Assembly: GCA_026826555.1 (NCBI GenBank)
Contig: JAKSZT010053764.1
Location: 11,318,198-11,382,197 of the forward strand
Direction of reading: 5' to 3'
DNA from: Tolypeutes matacus
Taxonomy: Eukaryota; Chordata; Mammalia; Cingulata; Chlamyphoridae
Length of the DNA: 64,000 nt
In this document: positions 1 to 12,505 of the stretch, piece by piece
How positions within the stretch are numbered: position 1 is the first letter of the stretch
Layout of the letters: each line of letters starts with the position of its first letter
Program-made: the position numbers and the translations under genes
The notes under the pieces: model-generated
Databases searched by the model: none
The model's input: the letters and a program-made list of their open reading frames with translations, nothing else
What the model was told of the DNA's origin: nothing

Positions 1-760
1 TATTCAGGAGTTTGCTCTCTCATTTCTCAGGAGAGAGAAATCTCATTCTCTAGTGTTTAAAGCAGGCAAACCTTTGCCCAAGGTTATCTGCCTGAAGAGT
101 TTCTTACAATCCTGTCATTTTCTCAAGTTGCTTTGACCTGGAGGGCAAATTCTGGGAGGGGGAGCTTGCCACAGAGGAGCTTCCCAGATCAGTCTTTACC
201 AGTCCAAACAAGGCCAAACCCACGAATGGGGCACAGACCAACTCCAAACTGCCCTGATTGGGGATCAGGAAGGGCTCCAGGCGCTTTTTTTCATGGCTCC
301 CCAAAGCTGCGCTTTCTTGACCTGCCTAGCAAATGCAGCCCTGCGGAAGCATAGTGTCTTTAAGTCTCCTCAGGTGCCTTTGTCCGGGGCAGTGGGAATA
401 ATGGCTGCCCTCAAAGCCAGGCCCCCAGCAATCCAAAGTCAAATCAAAAGCCTCCATCTGAGACCAGTTCTGCCCACCTCTGAATTTAAGGAGGAAAATT
501 TTCATATCCTTTTCTGTCACCAGCCAGCTAGCCAGTGTCTGACCCCCATGTGGCCTGCCACGAGAGTGGGGAATGGAATCCGGTAAACACTGAATGAAGG
601 AGCAATTTACTAGTCTTCTTTGTGCTCTTCCCTGGATGCTGTACAGTATTCTGCTAGACTCTGGAGTTTTGAAATAGTTATTACTGACAGTTCCTGCCTG
701 TTTAATACTTGTTCTGGTGGAAGTACTGAATACTGGAGCTACCTTCTCTGCCATCTTCCC
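1..760 (-). mobile_element. L1 LINE, 5' UTR end (continues left of window)
   Basis: Read on the minus strand, the segment begins at 760 with 'gggaagatggcagagaagg', the usual start of a mammalian L1 5' UTR. It then runs through about 750 bases that are clearly more GC-rich than the flanking DNA. Unique AT-rich DNA begins right after the start, as expected for a full-length 5' end. ORF1 and ORF2 would lie to the left, outside the window, so intactness and the target-site duplication cannot be judged. A sense open frame of about 142 codons starts at the first ATG (752-754) and ends near 326; a second, shorter minus-strand frame covers 104-304. Neither resembles L1 ORF1. An LTR is less likely because of the diagnostic start. 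Confidence 0.7.
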
Positions 761-1867
761 ACAATACTCGTATTCTATTTTAAATGATGAATATATTGAC
801 ACAGTTTTGTACACTGTGCAATAAGAACACAGAATCTAATGTTTCATTTAGAAAATGGCATAATCATACCAGAATTATTTTCAAATCTAGCTATGATGTA
901 TTTAAAGGCCTATAGTAATGCCAATGGTTAACCCTTTGAATATCTGTTTAAACTTTTATGAAGTAGAGGTTTTGATAAAATGTATTATTGATAAAATGTT
1001 TTATGGGAAATGAGGTAGGCTAGGTTTTCTTGAGTTTAATAAGACACAAGTAAAATACTTCATTTGTATTATTTATGCTTCATTACGCTAGATCAATAAA
1101 GAATTAAATCTATGATTCTAGGTCTCTGTTGATTTCAAAACTGAATAAAAAGCTCATATGAATGGGGATGGCAATGCTGTAGTCTAATACTGATTCATAC
1201 AATGCATTTGGGTATATAGTAATCTTAGTTAATTATTTGCTTCTACATAGAAGAAATGAGGTTCTGAATTTTCAGTTATTGATGACCCTCCTTTCTTTGT
1301 AAAAATAGGGAGGACTCATATAGCAACAGGATGCTATTGGGTTCCATTTCTTTTTATAACAGTGTATTCATGAATATCATTTCTGTCTCTGGGAATTTGC
1401 ATTTCTGTGATTTTACAAATGAAAAATTTGTAAGAATCCCTAAATTAAAATAAACATCCACAATGCTAATTATATCCACTCAGATATAATATATAATTTC
1501 ATTAAGTATGTGTTTTCACTTGTTCTCTATATGTGGTAAAGTAATATTTATTACTATATCTTTATAAATCCAAATTATTGTCATCTGGTACATAATTGTC
1601 TTTAGGCTAGAAATTTCAGGTGATATTAAAAAAATACTCATTGAAATACCTTGAGATTGAAATGGAATATTCAGTCTAGATTTTAAACATGAAATATAAT
1701 CTTTAAAGAAGTAGATTTTTTTTTCCAATTTGGGGACAAAAAGCATTTTAATGATGATATATGCATCCTATATATGTCACTTTGCTTGTTTTAATTAATA
1801 AAATATCTGAAATTCATTGCTTATTTATAATTTATAGACTGCTTGAGCATCTAGTCTGGTAAATCAC
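761..1867. other. AT-rich unique DNA, nothing recognised
   Basis: No repeat family, splice-like exon or long frame was recognised here. The short minus-strand frame at 1516-1746 has low-complexity AT-driven composition and no family signature. Confidence 0.6.
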
Positions 1868-2345
1868 ATTTAATGAGTTTAGTAGTTTTCCATTGTTGCT
1901 ATAACAAATTACCACAAATTTAATGGCTTAAAACAATTCAAATTTATTACCTTGTACTTCTGACGGTCATAAGTCTGAAATGGGCCTCAATGGGCAAAAA
2001 TCAAGTTGGCAGGGTTGCATTCCTTCTGGATATTGTAGAGGAGAATATGTTTACTTGACTTTCGTAGCTTCCAGAGGTTTCCTTAATTCCTTGGCTTCTG
2101 ACCCCTTTCCCATTTTCAAAGACAGCAATTAAATCACTCCTATTTCTGCTTCCATTATCATTCTTCTTTGGCTCTGATTCTCCTGCCTCCCTCTTTCACT
2201 TACAAGAAATTTTTGATTACATTGAGCCCACTTGGACAATTCAGGTTAATCTTCCTGTATCAAGATCCTTAACTTATGATTTATGCATAGTCCTTTTGCC
2301 ATGTAAAATAACCACAAATTCGGGGGATTAGGCATGTCTGGCTAA
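1868..2345 (-). mobile_element. MaLR (MLT1-like) LTR
   Basis: The plus strand reads as the reverse complement of an MLT1-type LTR. 'cattgttgctataacaaat', 'taccacaaatttaatggct' and 'taaaacaattcaaatttatt' match the conserved LTR 3' end, and the pyrimidine-rich middle and the '...gggggattaggcatgtctg' segment match the LTR 5' half. It is heavily diverged and has no visible target-site duplication or internal region, so it is probably an old solo LTR. Confidence 0.65.
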
Positions 2346-5300
2346 AACTGTCCCTCTATCCAGAATGTGGACTGATACTTTTAAAAAAAAATGTCCATTT
2401 TCCCAACAGTCCCAACCAACTTTTATCATACACAGACATACTAACACCACTACCATCATATTACAGGGATGGTTATCAGCTTCAAGTTGGGAAAAACAGT
2501 TGTCCTTCCAGAATATCCATAAAATCAGGATTAAGAATGCTAGTGTTTTCTGAAGTACAAGTAGGAATATGATGGAAAACCAGTGTGAGGAGACCTTTTG
2601 GGTAAAATGTGTGGTAGTTCAGTAAGGAGAGAGTGCTGGTTTATCTGTAAAAACAAGAAAGAGGCAGACATAGAAAGATGAGTAGAGATAGGTCACCACC
2701 TGGCCATTAAGAGACACAAAGAGTAGCCTCAGTTATTCATAGCCTTCAGTTTCATGTTACTGATCACTTATGAGGTCTGCCTGTATATCCCAATATGACA
2801 AACCAATAATGTGCTGCCGACAGCTTTGATAGCGAAATGTGAGCATTTCTTCCCAACTCTGCATTCAGTGATATGTTCTTAGATGGTGGGAGTATTTACA
2901 CCATGGAAATTGGCAAATGTTACAAATGCAATGTAGAGAGATAGTTGATAAATATTTACCAGCACACCACTAGCATAATTCTGGATCCTTCAAATCAGTT
3001 TCTCTCTCTTAGTGTAAGTTAGCCGAATGTATTTCCTTACTTGCAATGAAAAGCCCTTTAACCAAAACAGGGGTATTTATTTAGGACATCTGTGCTCACC
3101 TACTGTACATTAAATTGGATGCACACCTTCCCATGAAAACTTTGTAGGCTTTTTTGTTTGCTTATTTTTTATATGTCAAAAAATATTGACTCACAATGAG
3201 TTTGCTATTTTTGGAGGAGACAGAAAAAAAGACAACCAGCTTAAGTACTAGAAAGAATAAGATTCTTTTCTTATTCATTAGGATTAGCAAGAATGCTTCT
3301 AGGATGAGGTGACTTTTCAGAAGAACCTTGAATGATGGGTCAAATAGTATGTGTTACCACTCTGAGGGACTAAAATAAACCTAAGCATAGATGGAAGAAA
3401 TGGTGAGTACAAATGAGTTACTAAAAGAAATTTTCTTTGGTTGGCATATGTTTTTACTCATTAAGAGCAAATGAACTCTGGTTTTGTTGTAAATAAAAAA
3501 AATAAACATCAAGTGCTTTCCACTTCAGAGTACCATGTTGACCCTTGTTTATTCAACCTGTAAATAAGAATGTTGAGTAGAGTCATAAATACAAAGGAGG
3601 AAATTGACATGATCCAGTCAAGGTGAGTTGGAGATTTTAAAAGCCAAATCTGGTCATTAACATGATGAACTCAGAAATTTACTTTCAATCTGTCATTTTA
3701 TTCATCATTTACTATTGGTGACCAATAGCTCAGTAATGATGACAGAGAATAATGAAGGCATAATAATTAGTTGGTAATTAAAATTTTTGAGTGGTTTGTC
3801 CTAAGTATAGGACACACTGGTTTCTAAAATTTAACTAAATGTTTGGAAGACTGATTTGATATGGGAGTGTCAGTTAACTTACTTAGAAATAGGTATCATT
3901 ATGAAAGAACTAAGAAATGTGGTTTTCTTTACTTTTCATGTTTTTTAACCTTCTTATCAATAAGTGTTACCTGCCCAGAGTGTATAGCATTTAAAAGATA
4001 AAATTTAGAGTATTAAAATAGGAAAAGGATTAGGTTTCTAAATTATTTTGATGACATTTTAAAGAACAGTTTATTTTTTGGAAACAGATGTTCTCCACTT
4101 ACATTTCAATTCCTTTAATGTTAAAAAAAAATTGGAAATCAAATTGCTTGAAAATGAGTATCAGAGACATGCCTGCAATGAACATACTAAAGATAAGTGT
4201 GAGTGGTAGCAATTAAGAAATTTTCTATTTTGAGGCTTCTACCCTTGTTGATAATGATGTATTTAACTTGGTTAAATTTTTGTTCACAAATCTCCCTTTT
4301 ATATTTATAACCACCTGTAGTGTTTGTGACAATGTGAAATAATAATTAAAATATTCCCTTGGAGCTATTGAACATATGGCACTTTGAATCCTCTGTTGAT
4401 TTCAGTGTGACACTGGTTCTATTTTTTCATATGTTTTCTCAACATGGTTATTTTAAGTTTTTCTGAAGTTTCAGCAATGAGACAACCCTTTAGAAGGAAG
4501 TTTTTCTTTTTGTAGGGAAATGGGCTGTGTGCTATCCTTGATGCATGCTTTGCCCAAACTTGAGATAGTAAAATGACAACTTGATGTATTTGAAGTAATT
4601 AGGGTGAGATGTCAACCTTTACTAAATGTAATCAAGACTAAGAGACAAGAGCCTTACACTCTGTCTTCCACTCACATTATTTCACTGTGACACATTAATT
4701 TTTAACAATAACAGCTCCATATCTGGAGACTGAATTTCCTGCCTAATATGGAATGTTTTGATTTCAAATATTGAGATTCTATTTTTTAAGAGGAGTTATA
4801 TATTAAGCTTTATAATGTGTGAATTGAAAGCATCATCTAATCACTCAGACAATGAAATGAACCATATTTTAAAGCAAGAATCCATCAAAAAGAAAGAAGA
4901 TTTGTTTCAAAATCATAATACATTTCCAAGCAGTTACCCATTGGTAAATCATTCACATCCTTTTCCTCAATACTAAAAATTCTTATGCGATATCATTAGA
5001 CTGTTACAACTTATAATGGAAAAATCAATGCAGTAAGAAAATTAAATTTTACTGATAGCCTTTAGGCAAAATGCAATGTTAAAATGCATTTTAGTTTCCC
5101 ATGTGGTTCATAGGCAAAGGAAGAAATGGAATCTGGGTTAGCTGTTAGCGCAAAATATTTTTTTAGAAGTCGAGAAGCCAGCCTGTGAACCAAGCTCTTT
5201 CGTAATGGATTTGTTCCTTGATTACTTAATAATGTGAAAATAACCATCCTAATCTGATCATTTGAAAGGTCAGAATGACCTGCTCTTAAAAAATAATTCC

Positions 5301-6679
5301 CTAATCAAAATCAATGAAGAGATTCTCCATCTTCTCAGGAAGAGGAGTTAGCAGAAAGAAAATGGATTCATCTCTTGAGCAATATGACAATGACATCTGA
5401 ACCCTTAGGGAGAGAAAGGGTTGAGAGAGAAGAATAAGAAAAGGATGGGTGAGGGGGAGAGAGAAAAACAGAAGAGGAGACTGGAGCGAAAAAAGAAAAT
5501 TCATCAAATTTCTACCTAGGTCATGTGAAAATGTGACATATAGACTACCCTTGAACTTGATGTGGTTTGTATTCACCATTAAGTGTCCACCTTCTTTTGT
5601 TGGCAGACGGATAGAGCAGACATGGATTGACACATGCATTTTACTCATCCTGCATCTATAATAAAGTCATGCTTTATAAGAATGATTTAAATTAGACTGT
5701 TCTTTGCTTAATTACCAAGGGGAGCGTGCACAGTTAATTTCTCAATCATAAAGACACTGATATTTTACAACTGCTTTTCTACTTTAAACCATGACTAAAA
5801 AAGTCCTTTGCTGCCCTTATAAAGTGCAATGACTAGGTAAAGCATATCAAATTTTCCTATTTGATTTCCAGAAAAGATCATTCTAAAGCTCCTTTGAAAT
5901 TTAATAGCAAATATTATTATTTTTTCTCAATTTTCATAGTCTTCAAAAGAATATTTCTAATTACAATTAGTATTGGGAAACTGTTCTTGGTTTGCTTTAT
6001 ATTTTTAATAATGATAATTATTAATATTTGAGAGGACTAAGTTATTTTTTGCTGATTTCCACACTGCCAAAGAATAGGAAAGAAAATGATTTCACTAAAG
6101 AATAGGGAAGAAAACCATTTCATTTTTCCAAATGAAGATAAGCCAGTGATTTCAGTATTCTATAGGAAACTGGTCTTGTTGCCTGATCTCATCACAATGT
6201 TTAAAATATTTCCCATATTTTAAGAATAGATTTTGTATCTTTCCTAATGCTCTTTTGCCTTGTTGATTTTCTAGCCCACATTGAACTTTTTTTCAGGTTA
6301 CTTACTGTGAGATTTATTCTCAAGAACTTCTTGACAGTCATTTTAAACTCTTTTTGTAGGTAACCAAGTGGGAAAATTGCTTTATTTAGTCAAGGAATCT
6401 TTTAAAATAGGGGAGAAGCATCTGAGATATATATTTGAACCACGTAAAAGTTATCTAAAGGAATGTGAATTTGATAGATTAATTCAGAAAGCACACTTTC
6501 TTAAACAGATCACTTAATTATTCCTTTTCTCAGCTTTGCTGTGGACTCCCTGTGTTGCATTGCTCAAGCTGTTTAAGGAGCTTAAATGATAGTTAACTCA
6601 CAGAGATATTGGAATCATATACTTTCCATATTTTTGCCAATTCTTAGAGATTATTGAATTCATCCTTTCTTCCTAGTCG
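2346..6679. other. Mostly unique AT-rich DNA
   Basis: No gene was recognised. A purine-rich (GA) low-complexity patch lies near 5405-5500 and produces the paired open frames on both strands at 5301-5661; these look like composition artefacts. The open frame at 2365-2553 ends without any domain signature. Unidentified old repeats may be present. Confidence 0.5.
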
Positions 6680-6810
6680 CATTCCCGCTTTACTGATGAG
6701 AAATTTAAGGCAGTGATGGTATATGGTTTGTACACATTCACAGATTTGGGATTGGGTCCAGACTTCCTGCCTCAGAGTGAAGTAATTATTCCAATACATT
6801 GTGCTGCTTT
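6680..6810 (+). repeat. MIR SINE fragment
   Basis: The central MIR core is visible: 'tactgatgagaaatttaagg' (from 'cagatgaggaaactgaggc'), then 'cattcacagatttgggattg' and 'gggtccagacttcctgcctc' where the MIR consensus has a conserved GGATTCGAACCCAGG-like block. It is an old, diverged copy. Confidence 0.55.
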
Positions 6811-7074
6811 ATTTGCTGAGAATGGACTACCATTTTAATTTCATTGGCCCCTCTTCTGCTTTCCTGAAAACCTAGGTATAAAAGCCTATAATGAAAACCT
6901 TAAAACCATGAATTTAACAAATAGTGTTGGGACAGATGGAACATGAATCCATAAAAGCTTTTGTCTAAATTCAATTCATGGTCATTAGAGAAGAAACGAA
7001 GCCAGCATATATATATTTGTTGGGATTAAAAAATATATATAGGAATGATTTTCTCCCCAACCGCCGTATTATTA

Positions 7075-7300
7075 TTTTTTAAAATATATTTTTATTACTG
7101 AAGTTGTGAACTCACAAAACAATCACGCGCATGTGCAGAATTCCCATACCACAGCCCTCTATCAACACACCATACTGTAGTGGAACATTTGCTACAGATT
7201 GTGAGATAATATCATCAGACTATTTTCACTAACCATGGTCCATAGCGTACATTTGGCATAACATTCAACATTTCATCATTTTTGTGTTTTTATAATGTTG
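7075..7300 (-). mobile_element. L1 3' UTR fragment (xenarthran/L1MA type)
   Basis: The plus strand carries the antisense L1 3' end: 'ttactgaagttgtgaactca', 'aaacaatcacgcgcatgtgc', 'agaattcccatacca' and 'ccatggtccatagcg'. The same ordered blocks recur at 38.05 kb, 43.3 kb and 59.1 kb. It is 5'-truncated and diverged. Confidence 0.6.
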
Positions 7301-9109
7301 GAATAAAAACCTCTGAAATGTACTATTATAAAATAAGGTCATTCATTTAAATAAATTGACATGTATTTCCATTTCCAGGATTTGAAATCTTGTTCTCCTA
7401 ATTTTTGGCTTGTATGCATGATGTTATTGGAGCTAGTTTTATACTCATAAGTCAAATACTTGTTAGTTATGTTGGAAGTTGCACAAATCACGATTTAGTT
7501 GACAACTCAATGATCACTTTACCACAAAAACTACAACAGTAGTTCTACATTATATCTCATCTGGAATGGACCTATTCTGCCACTTTTCAGCATAAGTCCT
7601 CTAAAACAAAGGCATCAGCAGCTGGGCTAGTAGGTGACAAAGAGGAGGTAAGCTCTGTGGATGGACAAAGGTTCATTCTGGTTCTGGGAGATACCAGTTT
7701 GCCACCACAAATGACACTGTTTATCAGAGAAATGGTTCAGCATCTTCATGTCTGGATTTAATATATTTGAGTTGAGTACAAATAATAATGTTCTGTGGGA
7801 ATAAGTCTTAAAAAATTTATTTCTTAGAGATATATCACAGGTATTAACAACTAATATTTTTAATTAGTAAGAATAGCTCTTCTTCCCTCATCCAAGTGCT
7901 GGTAGCTTTATATTTTGGGTAAATAGTGGTTTGGATGTATCACTGATTTGGGTCTTGGGAACATCATGTTCTTTCCCAATTTACCTCACAGAAGTATTTT
8001 AAAGAGTTGGTTAAAAAAGTTTCTGGAGGTGATTTGTCCAGAAAACAATTGAACATCCGTGACTTCTTTCACTGTATTGTACTTTGTGTTTTAAACAACT
8101 TTCTTTCTCCTGTAGGAACACTACTATTAGAGAAGGACCCATAAATCATGAGACCTTGTAGACCTGTGGGCCAATATTAGCAGAATGACCTAGACATATT
8201 TGCCTGATGGTCATTTTAACTGTTTGATGCCTTTAAAACATTCATTTCACTATATTTCTCTATAGGGCATTGGAGTCTGAAATAGTTAATGATTTTCTGA
8301 AAATACCATACTGTACTGTAGGTGAGTTCTTGGATCATACATACTTAGAAAATAGGTTTCTTTACAAAATTTGTAAAGATGACCTTAAAAATGTCGAGTC
8401 CAGTGTCTCCTGTCATGCTCTTATGCAGAGGTTTACACTAGGGGGAATGCACAGTAATTACAAAGCAATTGGATAATGCTGAATATTTCTGATTTACTTT
8501 TTGTCACATGTTTATGCACTTCTTCCTTATAAGCATACTAGCTAACTGACTTTCTCTGAGCTTGTGATATTGTCACACTGTTGTCAAGTTATAAGTGATC
8601 GTAGATTATTTTCATGTATGGAGGACAGAGTACTCACTAGAAGATGTCGCTTGAATTCTAAGACGTAGCTGGTAGTACACTGTACGCAGCAGGAACACTG
8701 GCAGAGTGACATCTCTCAAGCCAGACCATCCTCTTCAGGATTTCCCGAAATGGGCGACTGACTAAACAGTGTGAAAGGATTTATAATGAGATAAAGCAGT
8801 AAATAAAGAAGGTGGCAATGGAATATATTTTACTTTTCAGTTAATGTTCTCTTTGTTTTTCAAGTAGCATATATTCTTTTCATTTAGTTATAAATGTAAA
8901 TATAATCTTCACTATTCCTCCTTCAAATAAAATTAAAGAAAAACACTGATAAAGCTGAGGCATTCTATAGCATTAATTAAACTCTGAAACACATAAAAAT
9001 ATATTTTTGATATGCCAGAGGTCTTTTTTTTCTGTCCTATGTCTTATGGGATTTGGCTGTAGTGTTTTATAAAAGGAAGGCATTTTAAAGGCTTAGAGCC
9101 AGAGAATCA
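7301..9109. other. Unique DNA, no gene recognised
   Basis: No repeat was recognised with confidence. A pocket at about 8640-8770 holds several CpGs in an otherwise AT-rich context. A short open frame at 8270-8476 has no family signature. Confidence 0.5.
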
Positions 9110-9230
9110 GCTGGAGAAGTGTTTATAGATCTTCTTATCTCTGTTCTTTATTTCACAGAAGAGAAAACTGAGGACAGAAAGGTTAGGGGATTGCTCAAGG
9201 TCACAAAGCAAGATGTGGAACCATATTTTA
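9110..9230 (+). repeat. MIR SINE fragment
   Basis: The MIR core is clear: 'tttcacagaagagaaaactg', 'aggacagaaaggttagggga', 'ttgctcaaggtcacaaagca'. These match the consensus run of bases from 'cagatgaggaaactgagg' to 'gtaacttgcccaaggtcaca'. Confidence 0.8.
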
Positions 9231-9327
9231 TTTTCCTTTTTGTCCATTTCTCCTTGCACTGAATCACAGTTTTAGGAATCCTGGGATATATCTTTGCTCT
9301 GGATTTAGCTCTATCTGTGTCCTGGAA

Positions 9328-9420
9328 CATATAATCATTCAACAAATATTTATTGAATTACTTCTGTGTGCTATGCAGCATTTTATGAAATTAGAATATA
9401 GAGATTATAGATGCATATAG
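9328..9420 (-). repeat. L2 LINE 3' end fragment
   Basis: 'aatcattcaacaaatattta' followed by 'ttgaattacttctgtgtgct' and 'atgcagcattttatg' is the reverse complement of the conserved L2 3' terminus. Confidence 0.55.
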
Positions 9421-9589
9421 TTGTCTTTAAAATGAACAAGTTGCAATGGACGAATAACATAAATTCTTCAACACTAATGATTAAAATGAATAAGGCATAC
9501 TAGATGAAATCTGAGAGACCTTCCCAGTCAAAAGTGTTATTATATTTAATAATGTTGGTTAAATGTATTAAATGAGGGTGTCATGTCTT

Positions 9590-9755
9590 TTATTTCTAAT
9601 TTATAACAACTGATAGGTAACTAGTATTATCCCCACTTTGCAGATGACAGTCAGTAACTTGTCCAAGATTACCACCCAGCTTAAAATAGACAACCTGGAT
9701 TTCAATCCTGGGTTTGTCTAAATTCAAAATCTAGATACTATCCAAAATAACAAGC
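9590..9755 (+). repeat. MIR SINE fragment
   Basis: 'agtattatccccactttgca', 'gatgacagtcagtaacttgt', 'ccaagattaccacccagctt' and 'ggatttcaatcctgggtttg' follow the MIR consensus in order on the plus strand. Confidence 0.8.
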
Positions 9756-9957
9756 TGTTTTTGTCGTCATTTCTGTTTTGAAGGAAATTTTACATATCCG
9801 TAGACCTAGTAAATGGGAGAGATTGAAAAAAATTAACCTCAGTTCACTAGGAAATGTTCACATTTATACTTTCCCTAAACTGAATCTCTCCTACCCATCT
9901 CGCCTTACACACTGAGTGCATACTCCTTCCTCTATGTCAGGGGTTCTCTAGAGTCTA

Positions 9958-10275
9958 TATCAGCACTGCCCAATAGAACTTTCTGCCATGATGAACATGT
10001 TCTCTACCTGTTCTATTCAATATGGTAGCCAATGACTATATGTTGCTATTGAGCACTTGAAAAATGTCTAGTATGACTGAGGAACTGAATTTTTAATTTA
10101 ATTAATTTAAATGTATATGCTCTGTGGCTATTGAGCATTTGAAATGTGGTTGGTGACACTGAGGAAATGAATTTTTAATTTTAGTAAATTTAAATTTAAA
10201 TAGCCACATTGGGTTAGTGATTAACCCAATGGGTTAGTGATTAACAAATTGGGTTAGTGATTAACAAAATAGCTG
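9958..10275 (+). mobile_element. Non-autonomous hAT-like DNA transposon with internal duplication
   Basis: The start 'cagcactgcccaatagaact' resembles the terminal inverted repeat of a common MER1-group (hAT-Charlie) element. 'tattgagcacttgaaaaatg', 'gactgaggaactgaattttt' and 'aaatttaaatagccacattg' follow the same family. The block from 'tattgagca' to 'ttaatttaaat' is present twice (about 10047-10125 and 10128-10200), where the family normally has one. The right end is replaced by three exact-length 20-bp units (see repeat entry). I did not assign a precise family name. Confidence 0.6.
10211..10270 (+). repeat. Short tandem repeat, 3 x 20 bp
   Basis: Three consecutive 20-bp units start with 'gggttagtgattaac' and differ only in their last bases (ccaat, aaatt, aaaat). 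With the flanking 'att', the first unit forms a 9-bp inverted repeat, 'attgggtta' and 'taacccaat', around a 5-base loop. It sits at the degenerate right end of the hAT-like element. Confidence 0.85.
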
Positions 10276-10844
10276 ATGTATCTGAAAGGTCTATACACAC
10301 TTGGGATCTTCATGAATGGATTTTAGAGGACCAGTGAAATCCCTACAATTGAATTCTGTGATTTGTGTATGTAAACAATTTTTTAGTTAGAGTAGCTTTT
10401 TCTATCAGATCGGCAAGCATTTCACAAAAGTTTTAAGATTCACTTTTCTTTAGGAGGAGCATTTAAGATCTTCATGTTTTTGTTTTTTAAGTACTACATC
10501 TAACAAATATTACATTTGTTTTATTATCACAAGGTGATTGTTACAGAACCTTGCTTCTGAGTCCCTCAATGTGGTAATTTCCCCAGCAAAATGAATATAT
10601 AAAATGAAAATGGGATTTTCAGTAATTCTGATCAAAGGTGATTACCACTCCTTGCAGATATATACATTTTAAAGTATATTTTCAGACAGGATGTGAGGAA
10701 ATAGTTCTTATTTCAAGACCATGATATTTTTTATTGCAATTTATGTTCTTAAGCAGATATTTGTTCTGGTTTTCAGACAATTCGGGAACATGGTTTATAC
10801 AGGATAATCACCATTTTTCAAAACTCTCATTAATTGCATCCTTC

Positions 10845-10990
10845 TGTCCATTTACCCATTCATCCATTCTTGAAACCATATAAAGATTATGTACTGACTA
10901 CTGAATTATGTACTACAGATACAAAAATAAGCAAGAAGGTGCCCCTTTAGTAAGGACCTTAGAGTGTAGGAGGTAAAGTGACGCAAATTA
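10845..10990 (-). repeat. L2 LINE 3' end fragment
   Basis: 'cccattcatccattcttgaa' through 'gatacaaaaataagcaagaa' and 'ggtgcccctttagtaaggac' matches antisense L2 (the '...gatacaaagatgaataagac' and 'tccctgccctcaaggagc' region). It is diverged. Confidence 0.5.
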
Positions 10991-10994
10991 TAAA

Positions 10995-11215
10995 ATAACC
11001 ATAAACATTTATTGAATTCTTATTTACTGCAGGTACTTTGCTAAGGGCTTTATGTGCATTATTTCTAGTAATCCCCATAATCATGTCTTTCTGGTTACTT
11101 ACATTATTTTCTACATTTTACAGATGTTAAAAAACCAGGCTAAGAAAAGTTAAGTTGCTCAAGGCCACTTAGCTGTAAGTAGCTGAGTCGGGCTTCCACT
11201 GAACACATGTGAATA
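10995..11215 (+). repeat. MIR SINE, near full length
   Basis: The order of blocks follows the MIR consensus over about 200 bp: 'aaacatttattgaattctta', 'ctaagggctttatgtgcatt', 'tacattttacagatgttaaa', 'gttaagttgctcaaggccac', 'ttagctgtaagtagctgagt'. It is the best preserved MIR in the window. Confidence 0.8.
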
Positions 11216-11699
11216 TCTCCTACTATATTCTCAGGCTGGAGAATTTGGAGAGAAAGGTCAGTGAAGGCTCTCAGAAGGTAATGAAATGTGTATAATGGTT
11301 CATTTCTATTATATCTCCTTGGTGGATTTGCTAAGCACTAGGGACTCAGGAATTGTATCAAGAATCCTGAATTCAAATTACTTTTACCTGGACTCTTATT
11401 ATTTTTCCTTCACCATCTTCTTCTAATTAATACCCCATCCAAATTGATCTATATCAAAGATTATTGGATTTTAATGTAATGTAAGATACATGGTAATAAC
11501 TTCATTTATTAAGCATATTAGTACAGTATTAGTTTTATTGTTTACTTAGTTTTACTATTTTAGAATCTCAGTGGCTCCTTAATCTGCTGCTCTGTATTGT
11601 ACTGAATCTAAAAGAGACAAAAAAGGCATTCTTTCTTCAGATAAACCTTATCCAATACAGGATCTTGTACATATCAAAATATGCATACATGTCTTGCAC

Positions 11700-11865
11700 A
11701 TATAAGATAGTAAGGGTGAGCTACAGAATTTGTGGGGCCCAGTGCAAAATGAAAATGCAGGAGTCACTTGTTCAAATATTATTAAAAATTTCAAGATGAT
11801 GGCAACAGAGCATGAAACTAAGTTCAAGACCTTTCTCAATGTGGGAGGCTGCATGACTGCACATC
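11700..11865 (+). repeat. Ancient interspersed repeat (unnamed, probably DNA transposon)
   Basis: 'gaatttgtggggcccagtgc', 'aaaatgaaaatgcaggagtc', 'ttgttcaaatattattaaaa' and 'atttcaagatgatggcaaca' match a widespread old mammalian interspersed repeat whose name I cannot give with certainty. The minus-strand open frame at 11648-11854 runs through it and is not a gene. Confidence 0.45.
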
Positions 11866-11989
11866 AAACCATCCCTGACCATAGTTTGCTATAGAACATT
11901 TGTATGTGTATCAGAATGTGACATAAGTACATAGGCTGTGTAGTATAGGAGTTAGAAGAAACTGTCTCTGAATATTCCTGCTCTGTCTT

Positions 11990-12505
11990 TGGAAATGAAC
12001 ACCATAGTCCTTCCTGAAGGAGCTGGCACAGCTGCCTGTTTATTTTATGAGGTGACTACACATGTGGCTGTAGCTGATTGGCCCAGATAAACATTTAATC
12101 CAAGCTGAGCCAATCAGATTCTGTCTCTTGAAGATCTGAACCCAGAACACAGAAACGTACTAAAAGGATCTTAATCACAGAAGCTGCAAAGCCTTGGAGA
12201 TTTGGGGACAGTGAAAGCATGACATCAATCAAAATTTTATGGATAAAAAAGTTATAGGAAAACAGGATGTAAAACTGTCATATCAACCATGTCTTATGGA
12301 GCTCAGCAATACAAAACCAGAGACAGCAAAGAGAGAAAAGAGAAGGGGAGGAGAGAGGTGTGTGGAGAGCAGATGCTGAGGACTTTACAAATTCTGTGAA
12401 CTTTGTTCAGTTCCGTGTGTCTTTTGCCTTCTGAATAGAAAACCCCTGTTATTCTTGCTAATTTGAGTGAGTTTCAATTTCTTTTAATCAAATGATCTTT
12501 GACAA
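11990..12505 (+). mobile_element. Old LTR-like element (ERVL/MaLR-like)
   Basis: 'gctgattggcccag' and 'aagctgagccaatcagattc' match the paired CCAAT-like blocks seen in several old mammalian LTRs. The right end, 'gaaaacccctgttattcttg', 'ctaatttgagtgagtttcaa' and 'atgatctttgacaatga', resembles the polyadenylation region and LTR 3' end. The middle, 12300-12360, is purine-rich. A diverged relative of the left block lies at 36.3 kb. Confidence 0.45.

Noticed and set aside
8100..8260. Polypyrimidine tract and 'ctcctgtag' resembling a 3' splice site
   Set aside because: No downstream coding frame or matching 5' splice site supports an exon.
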